A DNA stretch of 64,000 nt from an uncultured Lachnospiraceae bacterium (GTDB taxonomy: Bacteria > Bacillota > Clostridia > Lachnospirales > Lachnospiraceae), in the NCBI GenBank assembly GCA_946414885.1, contig CAMKQH010000009.1, forward strand, positions 62,001-126,000, written 5' to 3'. Both the position numbers and the translations under genes were made by a program. Under the pieces are notes generated by a model, which saw only the letters and a list, made by a program, of their open reading frames with translations, searched no databases and had not been told where the DNA came from. Shown here piece after piece: positions 32,067 through 41,396 of the stretch (the first letter of the stretch is position 1; every line of letters begins with the position of its first letter).

Positions 32067-32891
32067 ATGGTTTGGATGAGCATTTTACTGGTTTTGTTGT
32101 GGTCGCCCCTTTTGTATCTTTGGATGTTGGGGCCAAATAAGCCGAGACGAAAGGGCATGCGCCCCTATGAAAAGGTTTTGATCGCCCACCGCGGGCTTCA
32201 TGACGCGTCGAAGGGGATTCCGGAGAATTCCCTGACGGCCTTCCGGAAAGCCGTGGAGGCAGGCTACGGAATGGAAATGGACCTTCAGCTGACCAAGGAC
32301 GGAAAGCTAGTGGTCTTTCATGACCAGTCTTTGCAGCGCATGTGCGGCGTAAAGAAGAATCTAACGGATCTTACGTATGCGGAGCTGATGCAGCTTCGTC
32401 TCCTGGGGACGGAGGAAAAGATCCCCCTGTTTGACGACGTGCTTAAGATCGCGGACGGCAAGGTTCCCATGATCATCGAGATGAAGTCGGAGGGCCGGTG
32501 CTTCCGGGCGACGAAGATGGCGTGCAAACGGCTGGAGAGCTATCACGGCCTTTACTGTATGGAATCCTTTCACCCGCTCCTGATGTGGTGGGTCCGGAGG
32601 CATTATCCGCAGATTCTTCGCGGGCAGCTCTCCATGAATTATTTTGTGGAGGAGCCGGACAAGCCATTTTATCAAAAACTGGTCATGACGAGCATGATTT
32701 TTAACGTTTTTTCCAGGCCGGATTTTATCGCTTACAAGCATTCCCAGAGAGAGCAGTTTTCTTATCGGCTTCTGAGAAGACTCTATCCAGTGGAGAACGC
32801 AGCCTGGACAATCAAGAGCCAGAAAGAACTTGAACAAGCCAGATCCGTTTTCCAGGTGATGATCTTTGACAGCTTTACACCAAATGGGTGA
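32067..32891 (+). CDS. Glycerophosphodiester phosphodiesterase with N-terminal membrane anchor
   Basis: 274 residues. One hydrophobic helix (~4-22) then a GDPD TIM barrel: LIAHRGLHD, PENSLTAFRKAVEAGYGMEM, DLQLTKDGKLVVFHD and MIIEMKSEG carry the HRG, Glu/Asp metal ligands and catalytic His. It hydrolyses glycerophosphodiesters to an alcohol and glycerol-3-phosphate at the membrane face. It ends at the AT-rich gap carrying the regulator promoter. Confidence 0.9.
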   Translation: MVWMSILLVLLWSPLLYLWMLGPNKPRRKGMRPYEKVLIAHRGLHDASKGIPENSLTAFRKAVEAGYGMEMDLQLTKDGKLVVFHDQSLQRMCGVKKNLTDLTYAELMQLRLLGTEEKIPLFDDVLKIADGKVPMIIEMKSEGRCFRATKMACKRLESYHGLYCMESFHPLLMWWVRRHYPQILRGQLSMNYFVEEPDKPFYQKLVMTSMIFNVFSRPDFIAYKHSQREQFSYRLLRRLYPVENAAWTIKSQKELEQARSVFQVMIFDSFTPNG

Positions 32892-32907
32892 TCAATAGTT
32901 TCCATGG

Positions 32908-32953
32908 TTTTTTGTGCATTATGACGTGCACTGAAAGAAAAATTGCACAAAAA
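32908..32953 (+). promoter_or_regulatory. Inverted repeat with GTGCA motifs upstream of the regulator promoter
   Basis: TTTTTTGTGCA (32908-32918) and TGCACAAAAA (32944-32953) are inverted copies; a further GTGCAC (32926-32931) lies between. The right arm ends 4 bp before the -35. This layout suits an operator, possibly for autoregulation; the left arm could alternatively be part of a terminator for the GDPD gene. Confidence 0.5.
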
Positions 32954-32957
32954 GCTA

Positions 32958-32986
32958 TTGCTTTTTTTGGCTGTTTTTGGTATAAA
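32958..32986 (+). promoter_or_regulatory. Promoter of the PucR/CdaR-type regulator
   Basis: TTGCTT (32958-32963), 17-bp spacer, TATAAA (32981-32986). It rules out the in-frame ATG at 32943 as start. Confidence 0.7.
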
Positions 32987-33029
32987 TGTTTTATACGGTT
33001 TATTTTGGGACGCAAAGGAGCGTGTACAT

Positions 33030-34112
33030 ATGATTTCGAATCAGATACTTCAGAATACGATCGACGGGTTAAAAGGGATAGCCAGAATCGAGCTGTGCGT
33101 CATGGACGTGGATGGCAAAGAGGTTGCCAGCACCATCGACATGGGGAACTGCGCGAAGGCCGTGGTTGAGTTTGCAAGCTCGCCTGCGGATTCCCAGGAA
33201 ATCCAAGGTTATCAGTATTTTAAAATTTTTGACGAGCAGCAATTGGAATACGTGTTGATCGTGGCGGGCAGCGGCGAGGACGTGTACGTGATCGGTAAAA
33301 TGGTGGCGTTCCAGATCCAGAACCTGCTGGTGGCCTACAAGGAAAGATTCGATAAGGATAATTTTATCAAGAACCTCCTGTTGGATAACCTGCTGCTGGT
33401 GGACATCTACAGCCGTTCCAAAAAGCTGCACATCCAGACGGACGTGGCCAGAGTCGTCATGATCGTTGAGACGGGCAACCGTAAGGACAATAATGCCCTT
33501 GAGCTGACAAGGAATCATTTTGGTTCGAACAGCCGCGATTTTATCACGGCCGTGGATGAGAATAACGTGATTGTGGTAAAGGACTTGACGGACGTCAATG
33601 CCGCAAAGGAGATCGATAAGTCTGCGAAATCTCTTTGCGCCTTCCTGCAGAAGGAGGGATTGAAGGTTCGCGTCGCATACGGTACGGTGATCCAGGAGAT
33701 CAAGGAGGTCAGCCGTTCCTACAAGGAAGCAAAGATGGCGCTGGACGTAGGGAAAATCTTCTTTGACGACAGGGACATTGTCGCGTACAGTGAGCTTGGC
33801 ATTGGACGCTTGATCTATCAGCTCCCCATCCCGCTCTGTAAAATGTTTATCCGCGAAATCTTCGGCGGAAAGAGCCCGGATGAGTTTGACGAGGAGACGT
33901 TGTCCACGATCTACAAGTTTTTTGAGAACAGCTTGAACGTGTCTGAGACGTCACGTCAGCTTTTTATCCACAGAAATACGCTGGTTTATCGTCTGGATAA
34001 GCTTCAGAAGACGACAAATCTGGATCTTCGCGTCTTTGAGGACGCCATTACGTTTAAGATTGCGCTGATGGTAGTAAAATACATGAAGTACATGGAAAGC
34101 ATGGAATATTGA
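33030..34112 (+). CDS. PucR/CdaR-type helix-turn-helix transcriptional regulator
   Basis: 360 residues from ATG 33030 (AAAGGAG upstream). The N-terminal sensor-like region has DVDGKEVASTIDMGNCAKAV and VLIVAGSGEDVYVIGKMVAF; the middle GGDEF-like domain has VRVAYGTVIQEIKEVSRSYK and EAKMALDVGKIFFD; the C-terminal PucR HTH reads FFENSLNVSETSRQLFIHRN followed by TLVYRLDKLQKTT. This is the sugar-diacid-regulator (CdaR) class, whose members usually regulate nearby or their own genes. No sugar-acid genes are adjacent, so the ligand is unknown. It is monocistronic with an operator-like repeat upstream. Confidence 0.88.
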   Translation: MISNQILQNTIDGLKGIARIELCVMDVDGKEVASTIDMGNCAKAVVEFASSPADSQEIQGYQYFKIFDEQQLEYVLIVAGSGEDVYVIGKMVAFQIQNLLVAYKERFDKDNFIKNLLLDNLLLVDIYSRSKKLHIQTDVARVVMIVETGNRKDNNALELTRNHFGSNSRDFITAVDENNVIVVKDLTDVNAAKEIDKSAKSLCAFLQKEGLKVRVAYGTVIQEIKEVSRSYKEAKMALDVGKIFFDDRDIVAYSELGIGRLIYQLPIPLCKMFIREIFGGKSPDEFDEETLSTIYKFFENSLNVSETSRQLFIHRNTLVYRLDKLQKTTNLDLRVFEDAITFKIALMVVKYMKYMESMEY

Positions 34113-34130
34113 TCCCAAAATGGAACTAAC

Positions 34131-34165
34131 CGGGCCCCCATTTCGTCTAATTAGATGGGAGCCCG
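34131..34165 (+). other. GC-rich hairpin between regulator and ftsE
   Basis: CGGGCCCCCAT (34131-34141) pairs with ATGGGAGCCCG (34155-34165), one mismatch, 13-nt loop. Only a weak T-rich tail (GAGTTTGTGATT) follows, so termination or attenuation before ftsE is possible but not certain. Confidence 0.5.
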
Positions 34166-34224
34166 TGAGTTTGTGATTACGGAACGTTTGAGAAACAAAA
34201 AATATCGAAAGAATACGGGAAGTT

Positions 34225-34968
34225 ATGAGTAAAAAAGAAGAACAAGAAAGAGAAAGACAGGAATTTATTGAAGAGAAGGGCATCATTTATCTGGAGAACG
34301 TCAGCAAGACCTATTCTGCGGGCGTGGCTGCGGTAAGTGACGTAAACTTAAGCATCAAAAGAGGGGAATTTGTGTTTATTGTCGGTGAGAACGGCGCAGG
34401 TAAGTCCACGTTGTTCAAACTGTTGCTCCGGGAACTGAAGGCTTCCGAGGGAAGTGTCTACGTGATGGGGCAGGATGCCGGGAAGCTCCGGCATTATCAG
34501 ATCCCGAAATACCGCCGTCAGATCGGCGTGGTATTCCAGGATTTCCGTTTGCTGACGGACCGGAACGTGTACGAGAACGTGGCATTTGCCCAGAGAATCC
34601 TTGAGGTTCCTACGGAAGAGATCAGAAAGAACGTGCCCACCATTCTTGCAACGGTGGGACTTGCAGGAAAATATAAGGCGAAAATCCGGGAATTGTCCGG
34701 AGGAGAACAGCAGAGAGTCGCGCTGGCGAGAGCTCTGATCAATCAGCCTGCCATCTTATTGGCTGACGAGCCTACGGGTAACCTTGACCCGCAGAATGCA
34801 TGGGGCATTATGGAGCTCCTGGAGGAGATCAATGCCCAGGGAACGACCGTGATCATGATCACGCACAACAGAGAGATCGTTAACAGCATGCGTAAGCGCG
34901 TGATCGCGCTGAAAAAAGGCGTGATCGTAAGTGATCAAGAGGATGGTGAATATGTTGAGGAAGATTAA
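34225..34968 (+). CDS. ftsE: Cell-division ATP-binding protein FtsE
   Basis: 247 residues. An extended charged N-terminus (KKEEQERERQEFIEEKG) precedes the ABC ATPase: Walker A GENGAGKST, Q-loop VVFQDFRLLTDRNVYENV, signature LSGGEQQRVALARAL, Walker B ILLADEPTGNLD and H-loop MITHNRE. The FtsE hallmark is the sequence FRLLTDRNVYENVAF. With FtsX it forms a complex that activates peptidoglycan hydrolases at the septum or sidewall. It overlaps ftsX by 17 nt. Confidence 0.95.
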   Translation: MSKKEEQERERQEFIEEKGIIYLENVSKTYSAGVAAVSDVNLSIKRGEFVFIVGENGAGKSTLFKLLLRELKASEGSVYVMGQDAGKLRHYQIPKYRRQIGVVFQDFRLLTDRNVYENVAFAQRILEVPTEEIRKNVPTILATVGLAGKYKAKIRELSGGEQQRVALARALINQPAILLADEPTGNLDPQNAWGIMELLEEINAQGTTVIMITHNREIVNSMRKRVIALKKGVIVSDQEDGEYVEED

Positions 34969-35926
34969 TTCATTGGTATACGTATTTCGTCAGGGCATAG
35001 CGAATATTATGCGTAATAAGCTGTTTTCCCTGGCGTCCGTGGCTACGATCACGGCTTGTCTGTTTTTGTTTGGAGCATTTTATTCCATCGTTACGAATTT
35101 CCGTCACATGGTTATGCAGGCGGAGGAAGGCGTGTCCGTGACCGTGTTCTTCCACTCGGAATATGACCTTTGTTACTATGCGGAAGGCCTGAGCCACTGG
35201 GAGGATTACACCCATCCGGAAGGACAGATTCCTTCTGACGTCCGCTTGAAGGAGATCGGGACGGAGATCGCTGCGAGACCTGAAGTTTCCGAGGTGAAGT
35301 TTACCAGTGACGAGGAAGCATGGGCCAAGTTTGGACCGGAATACTTTGGACCGGATTATGCCATTGGCTACGAAGACAATCCGCTTCGCGGAGAAAACAG
35401 CTACGAGGTGTTCTTAAGTGACGTCAGTCTTCAGAATGACCTTGTCACTTGGCTAAATAGTCTTCCCGAGGTCCGGAAGGTAAATGCAGACGAGGCCACC
35501 GCAACGACTCTTACCGGCACAAACCTGATCATTGCCTATGTTTCTGCCGGCGTGATCGCGCTTTTGTTTGCAGTCAGCATTTTCCTGATCAGTAACACGG
35601 TTGCAACAGGCATCGCCATCCGCGCCCAGGAGATCAGCATCATGAAGTACATCGGCGCAACGGATTTCCTCGTGCGTTCCCCCTTCGTGATCGAGGGCAT
35701 GATCATGGGACTGTTTGGAGCCGGAATTCCTTTGATCGTATTGTATCACATGTATCAGTATGCAGCGGATTACCTTGTACAAAGGTTCCCCATGCTCATG
35801 TCGCGTTTGGGCTTGTTGCCCGCTGAAGCGATCTTTAACTTCCTGACGCCGGTATGTCTTGCGCTTGGCGTGGGAATTGGTTTCCTGGGGAGCATGTTCT
35901 CCGTGAGAAAGCATCTTAGAGTTTAG
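34952..35926 (+). CDS. ftsX: Cell-division permease-like protein FtsX
   Basis: 324 residues from ATG 34952 (AAGAGG 9 nt upstream), inside the end of ftsE in another frame. One N-terminal helix (LFSLASVATITACLFLFGAF), a large extracellular loop (~55-190) and three C-terminal helices give the FtsX topology. FRQGIANIMRNKLFSLASVA and ISIMKYIGATDFLVRSPFVI are family signatures. It transmits the ATPase state of FtsE to an extracellular hydrolase, here probably the M23 protein encoded 37 nt downstream. Confidence 0.95.
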   Translation: MLRKINSLVYVFRQGIANIMRNKLFSLASVATITACLFLFGAFYSIVTNFRHMVMQAEEGVSVTVFFHSEYDLCYYAEGLSHWEDYTHPEGQIPSDVRLKEIGTEIAARPEVSEVKFTSDEEAWAKFGPEYFGPDYAIGYEDNPLRGENSYEVFLSDVSLQNDLVTWLNSLPEVRKVNADEATATTLTGTNLIIAYVSAGVIALLFAVSIFLISNTVATGIAIRAQEISIMKYIGATDFLVRSPFVIEGMIMGLFGAGIPLIVLYHMYQYAADYLVQRFPMLMSRLGLLPAEAIFNFLTPVCLALGVGIGFLGSMFSVRKHLRV

Positions 35927-35963
35927 ACACCGTAAATTACAAGCAACGTAAGAGTGGTAACGT

Positions 35964-37199
35964 ATGAGAAAAAAGAGAATAACGACGCGGGTTCTTTTGC
36001 TTAGCCTGACGTTATTGTTCTTGGCAACCTGGCACGGCGACGTGATGATGGGAAGTGCCGCGAAGAGCGGGGACGCTTCCATTCTGGAGAGCATCCGGGA
36101 AAAGCAGGAACAGATTTCTAAGGCAGAGAAAGAAAAGAATGGCCTTAAGAAGAATTTAAGCGACGTACAAGGGATTAAAAAGAGCCTGGAATCCAAGAAG
36201 AAGGACTTGAACAATTACATTGCGGAGTTGGATGATCAGATTGCGCAGATCGAGCAGCGCATGAATGACCTAAAGGAGCAGATTACCACAAAGGAAGCCG
36301 AGATCGCGGAAACGCAGACACAGGTGGAAGAAGCCCTTGCCCGTGAAAAGGGGCAGATGGACAGCATGATCGTTCGCGCCCAGCAGATGTATGAAAAGAA
36401 AAGCAATCTGATGTCTGACCTGCTGTTAAGCGCTTCCGGCATCGGCGATTTCCTCAACAGGGCAGAGTTCATGGAAAAGCTGGTCAATTATGATAAGGAG
36501 CAGTGGACAAATTTCCAGAATTACCGTAAGTACGTGGAACTTTGCGAAAGACAGCTGGAGCTGGAAAAAGAGATCCTGGACCAGACGAAGGAAAACGTTC
36601 AGTTGGAACAGAACACGCTCGAGATCTTCATGGAACAAAAAAAGCGTGACATCGAGGCTTATCAGTCTGACATAGAGAATAAGGAAAAGGCCATCGAAGA
36701 GTACGAGGCCATGATCAAGCAACAGGACGAGGAGATCAAGGCGTTGGAGCTGGCCATTGAGGCGGACAGAAAGCGTCTTTCCGTCATGAGAACCTATGAC
36801 GGAGGAACATTCCAGTTCCCGCTGGCATCCTATACAAGGGTTAGTGATCCCTACGGATGGCGAATCCACCCGATCCTGAAGGTAAAGCAGTTCCACAACG
36901 GAGTGGATCTTGCGGCACCAAAGGGAACGGCGATCTATGCCGCGTACAATGGCGTGGTGGTTGCAGCGGCGTACAGCCCCACCATGGGTAACTACGTGAT
37001 GATCGATCACGGTGACAATCTATACACGATCTACATGCACGCATCAACTCTGAAGGTTCAGACAAATGCGGTGGTCAGCAAGGGTGACACCATTGCGCTT
37101 GTTGGTTCCACTGGACGATCCACGGGAAATCATTTACATTTTAGCGTGAGAAAAGACGGAGAGTACGTATCGCCCATGGATTACATAACGTTACCGTAA
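35964..37199 (+). CDS. M23 peptidoglycan endopeptidase with coiled coil (FtsEX effector)
   Basis: 411 residues. A signal/anchor helix (~8-30) is followed by a long coiled coil (~38-270, heptad-rich with many KEK/EEI repeats) and a LytM domain (~290-411). Zn ligands: H311 and D315 (FHNGVDLAAP) and H390/H392 (GNHLHFSVR), so the peptidase is catalytically complete. The coiled coil plus LytM layout matches EnvC/PcsB-like proteins that bind the FtsX extracellular loop. Operon position directly after ftsEX supports that partnership. Confidence 0.93.
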   Translation: MRKKRITTRVLLLSLTLLFLATWHGDVMMGSAAKSGDASILESIREKQEQISKAEKEKNGLKKNLSDVQGIKKSLESKKKDLNNYIAELDDQIAQIEQRMNDLKEQITTKEAEIAETQTQVEEALAREKGQMDSMIVRAQQMYEKKSNLMSDLLLSASGIGDFLNRAEFMEKLVNYDKEQWTNFQNYRKYVELCERQLELEKEILDQTKENVQLEQNTLEIFMEQKKRDIEAYQSDIENKEKAIEEYEAMIKQQDEEIKALELAIEADRKRLSVMRTYDGGTFQFPLASYTRVSDPYGWRIHPILKVKQFHNGVDLAAPKGTAIYAAYNGVVVAAAYSPTMGNYVMIDHGDNLYTIYMHASTLKVQTNAVVSKGDTIALVGSTGRSTGNHLHFSVRKDGEYVSPMDYITLP

Positions 37200-37253
37200 A
37201 GCCCGTTATGCCGGACAAAGGATTGACGTAAAGAGTAAAGGAGACGGCAGAAA

Positions 37254-38603
37254 ATGGATCAGAACAATGAATATCGGGACATTGATTCTTATCAGGCGAT
37301 AAATCAAGGGAAAACGAAGAAGAAAAAAGACAGCGGAGCCTTTATCGGCGGCATTGTCGTCGGCATGATCGGAACGCTGGTGATCGCATGCGTGATCATT
37401 CTTGTATACTGGCAGGCCGGAAACGTGTCAGCAAAAAAAGCCGATGAGGAAGTGGAGGAAACTACGACCACTTCCACGAAGAAGACTACCAAAAAAACTT
37501 TGAAGGTTAGTGAGGACGACTTCGTTACGGAAGCAATGGTCACCAAGATTAACGGTCTTGTGGAGGCCATTCGTGAAAAGTATTTTTTGGATGAAGTGAC
37601 GGATGAACAGCTGGAAAACGGAATCTACAGGGGACTTATGAATTCCCTGGGGGATCCGTATACGGAATACTATACGGCTGAGGAATACAATGATCTGATG
37701 CAGGGCGCGGAAGGAATCTACTACGGCATTGGCGCGTACGTGAGCATTGACGAGGAGACGCAGCTGCCAAAGCTGGGCACCATCTTTAAGCAGAGCCCTG
37801 CGGAAAAGGCTGGATTAAAGACGGATGACCTGATTTACAAGGTTGACGGCGAACTGACTTACGGAAAAACGCTTACGGAGGTGGTTTCCTGCATTAAGGG
37901 CGAGGAGAACACGAACGTGGTGCTCACTATCATCCGGAACGGAGAGCAGAAGGACGTAACCGCCACGAGAGGAAAGGTGGAGACGCCCACCGTAGAGTAT
38001 AAGATGCTGGATGACAAGATGGGCTATCTGCAGCTCACGGAGTTTGACGACGTGTCGACCAAGCAGTTCCTGGACGGCATGGATGAATTGTATGCACAGG
38101 GAATGCAAGGCATGATCTTGGATCTTAGGGCGAATCCCGGCGGAAATCTTTCCACCGTGGTGCAGATCGCTCAGAACCTGCTGCCGAAGGGAACCATCGT
38201 TTACACGGAAGACAAGGAAGGCAATAAGCAATATTATAAGAGCAAGGGAAATAATGAGATCCAGATTCCGTTAGTGGTACTGATCGACGGAAATTCCGCA
38301 AGTGCTTCCGAGATTCTTGCGGGTGCCATCCAGGACTACAAGAAGGGTACGCTTGTCGGTACCAAGAGCTATGGAAAGGGTATCGTTCAGACCATTTATC
38401 CCGCCAGGGACGGATCTGCCATCAAGATCACCACGAGCGGATACTTTACGCCGAACGGAAGAAACATTCACAAGGTCGGCATTGAGCCTGACGTGCTTTG
38501 CGAATTCGACAGTGAAATGTATTATGACGAGGAGAATCCGGTCGACAATCAGCTCGAGAAGGCCAAGGAAGTACTGGCTGATTTGATGAAGCAGGCGAAA
38601 TAA
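37254..38603 (+). CDS. C-terminal processing peptidase, S41 (CtpA/CtpB-like)
   Basis: 449 residues. A cytoplasmic start with KTKKKKDSG, one membrane helix (~30-55), a Thr-rich linker, a PDZ domain (~150-235, FKQSPAEKAGLKTDDLIYKV) and the S41 core: LRANPGGNLSTVVQIA, GNSASASEILAGAIQ (catalytic Ser ~348-352) and GTKSYGKGIVQ (catalytic Lys ~375). It cleaves C-termini of extracytoplasmic proteins and is often encoded with ftsEX and M23 hydrolases, hinting at turnover of the hydrolase. Confidence 0.95.
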   Translation: MDQNNEYRDIDSYQAINQGKTKKKKDSGAFIGGIVVGMIGTLVIACVIILVYWQAGNVSAKKADEEVEETTTTSTKKTTKKTLKVSEDDFVTEAMVTKINGLVEAIREKYFLDEVTDEQLENGIYRGLMNSLGDPYTEYYTAEEYNDLMQGAEGIYYGIGAYVSIDEETQLPKLGTIFKQSPAEKAGLKTDDLIYKVDGELTYGKTLTEVVSCIKGEENTNVVLTIIRNGEQKDVTATRGKVETPTVEYKMLDDKMGYLQLTEFDDVSTKQFLDGMDELYAQGMQGMILDLRANPGGNLSTVVQIAQNLLPKGTIVYTEDKEGNKQYYKSKGNNEIQIPLVVLIDGNSASASEILAGAIQDYKKGTLVGTKSYGKGIVQTIYPARDGSAIKITTSGYFTPNGRNIHKVGIEPDVLCEFDSEMYYDEENPVDNQLEKAKEVLADLMKQAK

Positions 38604-38633
38604 GAGAGAATATGAAATTGGATTGACGTGAGG

Positions 38634-38675
38634 GAGAGTACAGAACAAACATTCGATTTGCTCTGTACTTTCTTT
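38634..38675 (+). terminator. Possible terminator after the S41 gene
   Basis: GAGAGTACAGA (38634-38644) pairs with TCTGTACTTTC (38662-38672) with one G-T pair, loop 17 nt, then TTTGTCGTTT. It overlaps the SOS-box-like sequence and lies just upstream of the uvrB -10 (TATACT 38687-38692). Confidence 0.5.
38642..38655 (+). promoter_or_regulatory. SOS (LexA) box-like sequence upstream of uvrB
   Basis: AGAACAAACATTCG matches the Bacillus-type LexA consensus CGAACRNRYGTTYG at 12 of 14 positions (mismatches at the first base and the G of GTT). It lies ~32 bp upstream of the -10 TATACT of uvrB, a place where a repressor would interfere. Confidence 0.5.
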
Positions 38676-38725
38676 GTCGTTTCTGTTATACTGGGAATAG
38701 GGCGACAAAACGGGAAGGTGTATTT

Positions 38726-40708
38726 ATGGATCATTTTGCTTTGCATTCGGAATATCAGCCGACGGGCGATCAGCCCCAGGCGATCAAGGAATTAGTGGAC
38801 GGGTTCCGCGCGGGAAATCAGTTTGAGACCCTGCTTGGCGTTACCGGTTCGGGAAAGACGTTTACCATGGCGAACGTGATCGCGGCATTGAATAAGCCGA
38901 CGCTCGTCATCGCACACAATAAAACGCTTGCTGCACAGCTCTACGGGGAGTTCAAGGAATTCTTTCCTGAGAACGCCGTGGAGTATTTTGTGTCTTACTA
39001 TGATTATTATCAGCCTGAGGCCTACGTGCCGCAGTCAGACACATACATTGCAAAGGATTCTTCCATCAATGACGAGATCGATAAGCTGCGTCTCTCCGCG
39101 ACGGCATCCCTGACGGAACGGCGCGACGTGGTGGTGGTGGCCAGCGTGTCCTGCATATACGGACTGGGCAGTCCGGATGAGTATCAGGACATGGTGGTGA
39201 GCCTTCGCCCTGGCATGATGAAGGACCGTGACCAGGTGCTCAGGGATCTTGTGGGCATGCAGTACGTCCGGAATGATCTGGATCTGGAGCGCGGAACTTT
39301 CCGCGTAAGGGGTGACGTTCTTGAGATCTATCCCGCAGAGGGCGGAGATTATTTTATCCGGGTGGAATTCTTTGGCGACGAGATCGACCGCATTGCACAG
39401 GTGGAACCGCTTTCGGGAAAGGTCCACGCAACGCTGCAGCACGTGGCGATCTTCCCCGCTTCCCATTACGTCGTGGCACCGGAAAAGATCAAGGTTGCCT
39501 GCGACAACATCGAGAAGGAATTGGAAGAGCGCGTAAAGTTCTTTAAGTCGGAGGATAAGCTGATCGAGGCACAGCGCATCTCCGAACGGACGAATTTCGA
39601 CGTGGAAATGCTTAGGGAGACGGGCTTTTGTTCCGGCATAGAGAACTATTCGAGGCATCTCGTGGGCTCAAAGCCCGGGGATCCGCCCATGACGCTGATG
39701 GACTTCTTCCCAGATGATTTTCTGATCATCATCGACGAGTCCCACATGACGATCCCGCAGATCGGCGCCATGTTCCACGGCGACCGATCCAGAAAGACGA
39801 CGCTGGTGGACTATGGGTTCCGCCTGCCCTCGGCACTTGACAACAGGCCCCTGAATTTCGAGGAGTTCGAGGCACATATCGATCAGATGTTGTTTGTTTC
39901 CGCAACGCCCGCGAAATATGAGGAGGAGCATGAGCTCCTTCGCACGGAGCAGATCATCCGTCCCACGGGGCTCTTGGATCCCGAGGTGAGCGTGCGGCCC
40001 GTGGAAGGGCAGATCGATGATCTCGTGGGCGAGATCAACAAAGAGGTTGCAAAGCATAACAAGGTTCTTGTGACGACGCTGACGAAGCACATGGCGGAGG
40101 ACCTCACGGATTACCTGAAAGAGGTCGGGATCCGCGTGAAGTACCTTCACTCGGACATTGACACGCTGGAACGTGCCCAGATCATCAGGGACATGCGACT
40201 GGACGTGTTCGACGTGCTGGTCGGCATCAACCTGCTCAGGGAGGGACTTGACATACCTGAGATTTCCCTCGTTGCGATCCTGGATGCGGACAAGGAAGGC
40301 TTCCTCCGAAGCGGAACGTCCCTGATCCAGACAATCGGGCGCGCGGCTCGTAACGCGGAGGGCCACGTCGTCATGTACGCGGACGTGATCACGGATTCCA
40401 TGCGGACGGCCATCGACGAGACGAACAGGCGTCGCGCCATCCAGCAAAAATATAACGACGAGAACGGCATCACGCCACAGACGATAAAGAAGGCCGTGCG
40501 TGACCTCATCAGCATCTCCAAGGCGGTGGCTAAGGAAGAGATGCGCTTTGAAAAGGATCCGGAGTCGATGAGCAAGAAGGAACTGGAAAAGCTGATCGGT
40601 GAAGTACAAAAGAGGATGCAGCGGGCGGCAGCAGATCTTGATTTCGAGAGTGCGGCTGAGCTTCGTGACCAGATGATCGAGTTGAAGAAGCATCTTCGGG
40701 AGGTATAG
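38726..40708 (+). CDS. uvrB: Excinuclease ABC subunit B
   Basis: 660 residues, RBS GGGAAGG. Helicase motif [15 protein letters not shown], the damage-binding beta-hairpin [12 protein letters not shown], motif II IIIDESH, motif [14 protein letters not shown] and the C-terminal UVR domain that binds UvrC ([20 protein letters not shown]) are all present; length is normal. UvrB verifies DNA damage in nucleotide excision repair together with UvrA, encoded 0.7 kb downstream in the same direction. Confidence 0.98.
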   Translation: MDHFALHSEYQPTGDQPQAIKELVDGFRAGNQFETLLGVTGSGKTFTMANVIAALNKPTLVIAHNKTLAAQLYGEFKEFFPENAVEYFVSYYDYYQPEAYVPQSDTYIAKDSSINDEIDKLRLSATASLTERRDVVVVASVSCIYGLGSPDEYQDMVVSLRPGMMKDRDQVLRDLVGMQYVRNDLDLERGTFRVRGDVLEIYPAEGGDYFIRVEFFGDEIDRIAQVEPLSGKVHATLQHVAIFPASHYVVAPEKIKVACDNIEKELEERVKFFKSEDKLIEAQRISERTNFDVEMLRETGFCSGIENYSRHLVGSKPGDPPMTLMDFFPDDFLIIIDESHMTIPQIGAMFHGDRSRKTTLVDYGFRLPSALDNRPLNFEEFEAHIDQMLFVSATPAKYEEEHELLRTEQIIRPTGLLDPEVSVRPVEGQIDDLVGEINKEVAKHNKVLVTTLTKHMAEDLTDYLKEVGIRVKYLHSDIDTLERAQIIRDMRLDVFDVLVGINLLREGLDIPEISLVAILDADKEGFLRSGTSLIQTIGRAARNAEGHVVMYADVITDSMRTAIDETNRRRAIQQKYNDENGITPQTIKKAVRDLISISKAVAKEEMRFEKDPESMSKKELEKLIGEVQKRMQRAAADLDFESAAELRDQMIELKKHLREV

Positions 40709-40709
40709 C

Positions 40710-41099
40710 GTGAAAAAACAGATTCAGGAATACGTTAAGATGATCAAGCTCATCCTGACGGAGGATAAGCCAGGTACAAACTGGGCGGAGGTCGCTGCCC
40801 GGCATTTGGTGAAAATCCAGTTTTACCAGCATGAGAGGCTGATCCACTTGATCGTGACGGCGCTCTTTGCGGTGATGGAGGTCATTTGCGTGGCAACGCT
40901 TCTGGCGACGGCAAATCTGTGGTCGCTGGCTCTTATGGTCATGATCCTGGTGCTTTTGGTGCCGTATATCGGGCACTACTATTTCTTGGAGAATTCCGTG
41001 CAGGAATTGTATTTGATCTATGACGTGATCCTTTCGAGGATTCCCGGCGGGGATGCAAATAAGCATTCGGAAGAAGGACCCCAGGGCGGGGAGAAATAG
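40710..41099 (+). CDS. Hypothetical two-helix membrane protein between uvrB and uvrA
   Basis: 129 residues from GTG 40710, one base after the uvrB stop, with GGGAGGT 6 nt upstream. An amphipathic N-terminal part (EYVKMIKLILTEDKPGTNWA) precedes two adjacent membrane helices (~44-66 LIHLIVTALFAVMEVICVAT and ~70-90) and an acidic polar tail. No domain recognised. Translational coupling to uvrB argues that it is real, but a repair role is not implied by its sequence. Confidence 0.7.
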   Translation: MKKQIQEYVKMIKLILTEDKPGTNWAEVAARHLVKIQFYQHERLIHLIVTALFAVMEVICVATLLATANLWSLALMVMILVLLVPYIGHYYFLENSVQELYLIYDVILSRIPGGDANKHSEEGPQGGEK

Positions 41100-41120
41100 G
41101 TTTTCCGGAGGAGTGAGCAC

Positions 41121-41324
41121 ATGGATGAGCGGGAGATCAATGATCTGGTAAAAATGATCGACGGAAAGATGGATGGCGGCGTGAGCAGGCTGTCCGTGGG
41201 CTTTCTGGCGAATCAGAAAAAGGATTTTGTGGCGGAAAAACGCACGTATGGAAAGAGAGATGCCTGGGATCCGTGGGTCTGGGGCGAAGGATACGGAAGC
41301 AGGGATCAGGACGAGAGCTTTTGA
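41121..41324 (+). CDS. Hypothetical small acidic/basic protein
   Basis: 67 residues with a strong RBS (CCGGAGGAG). Sequence DEREINDLVKMIDGKMDGGV then SRLSVGFLANQKKDFVAEKR and a Trp/Gly-rich end (WDPWVWGEGYGSRDQDESF). No transmembrane helix. It lies 21 nt after the preceding gene, in the uvrBA run. Function unknown. Confidence 0.65.
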   Translation: MDEREINDLVKMIDGKMDGGVSRLSVGFLANQKKDFVAEKRTYGKRDAWDPWVWGEGYGSRDQDESF

Positions 41325-41396
41325 CGAAAGTCCGTTTGCTGCGTATTGGAAATAGTGATTTTAGTGAATAAACAAAGACGGAAAGTTGGAGAAATG

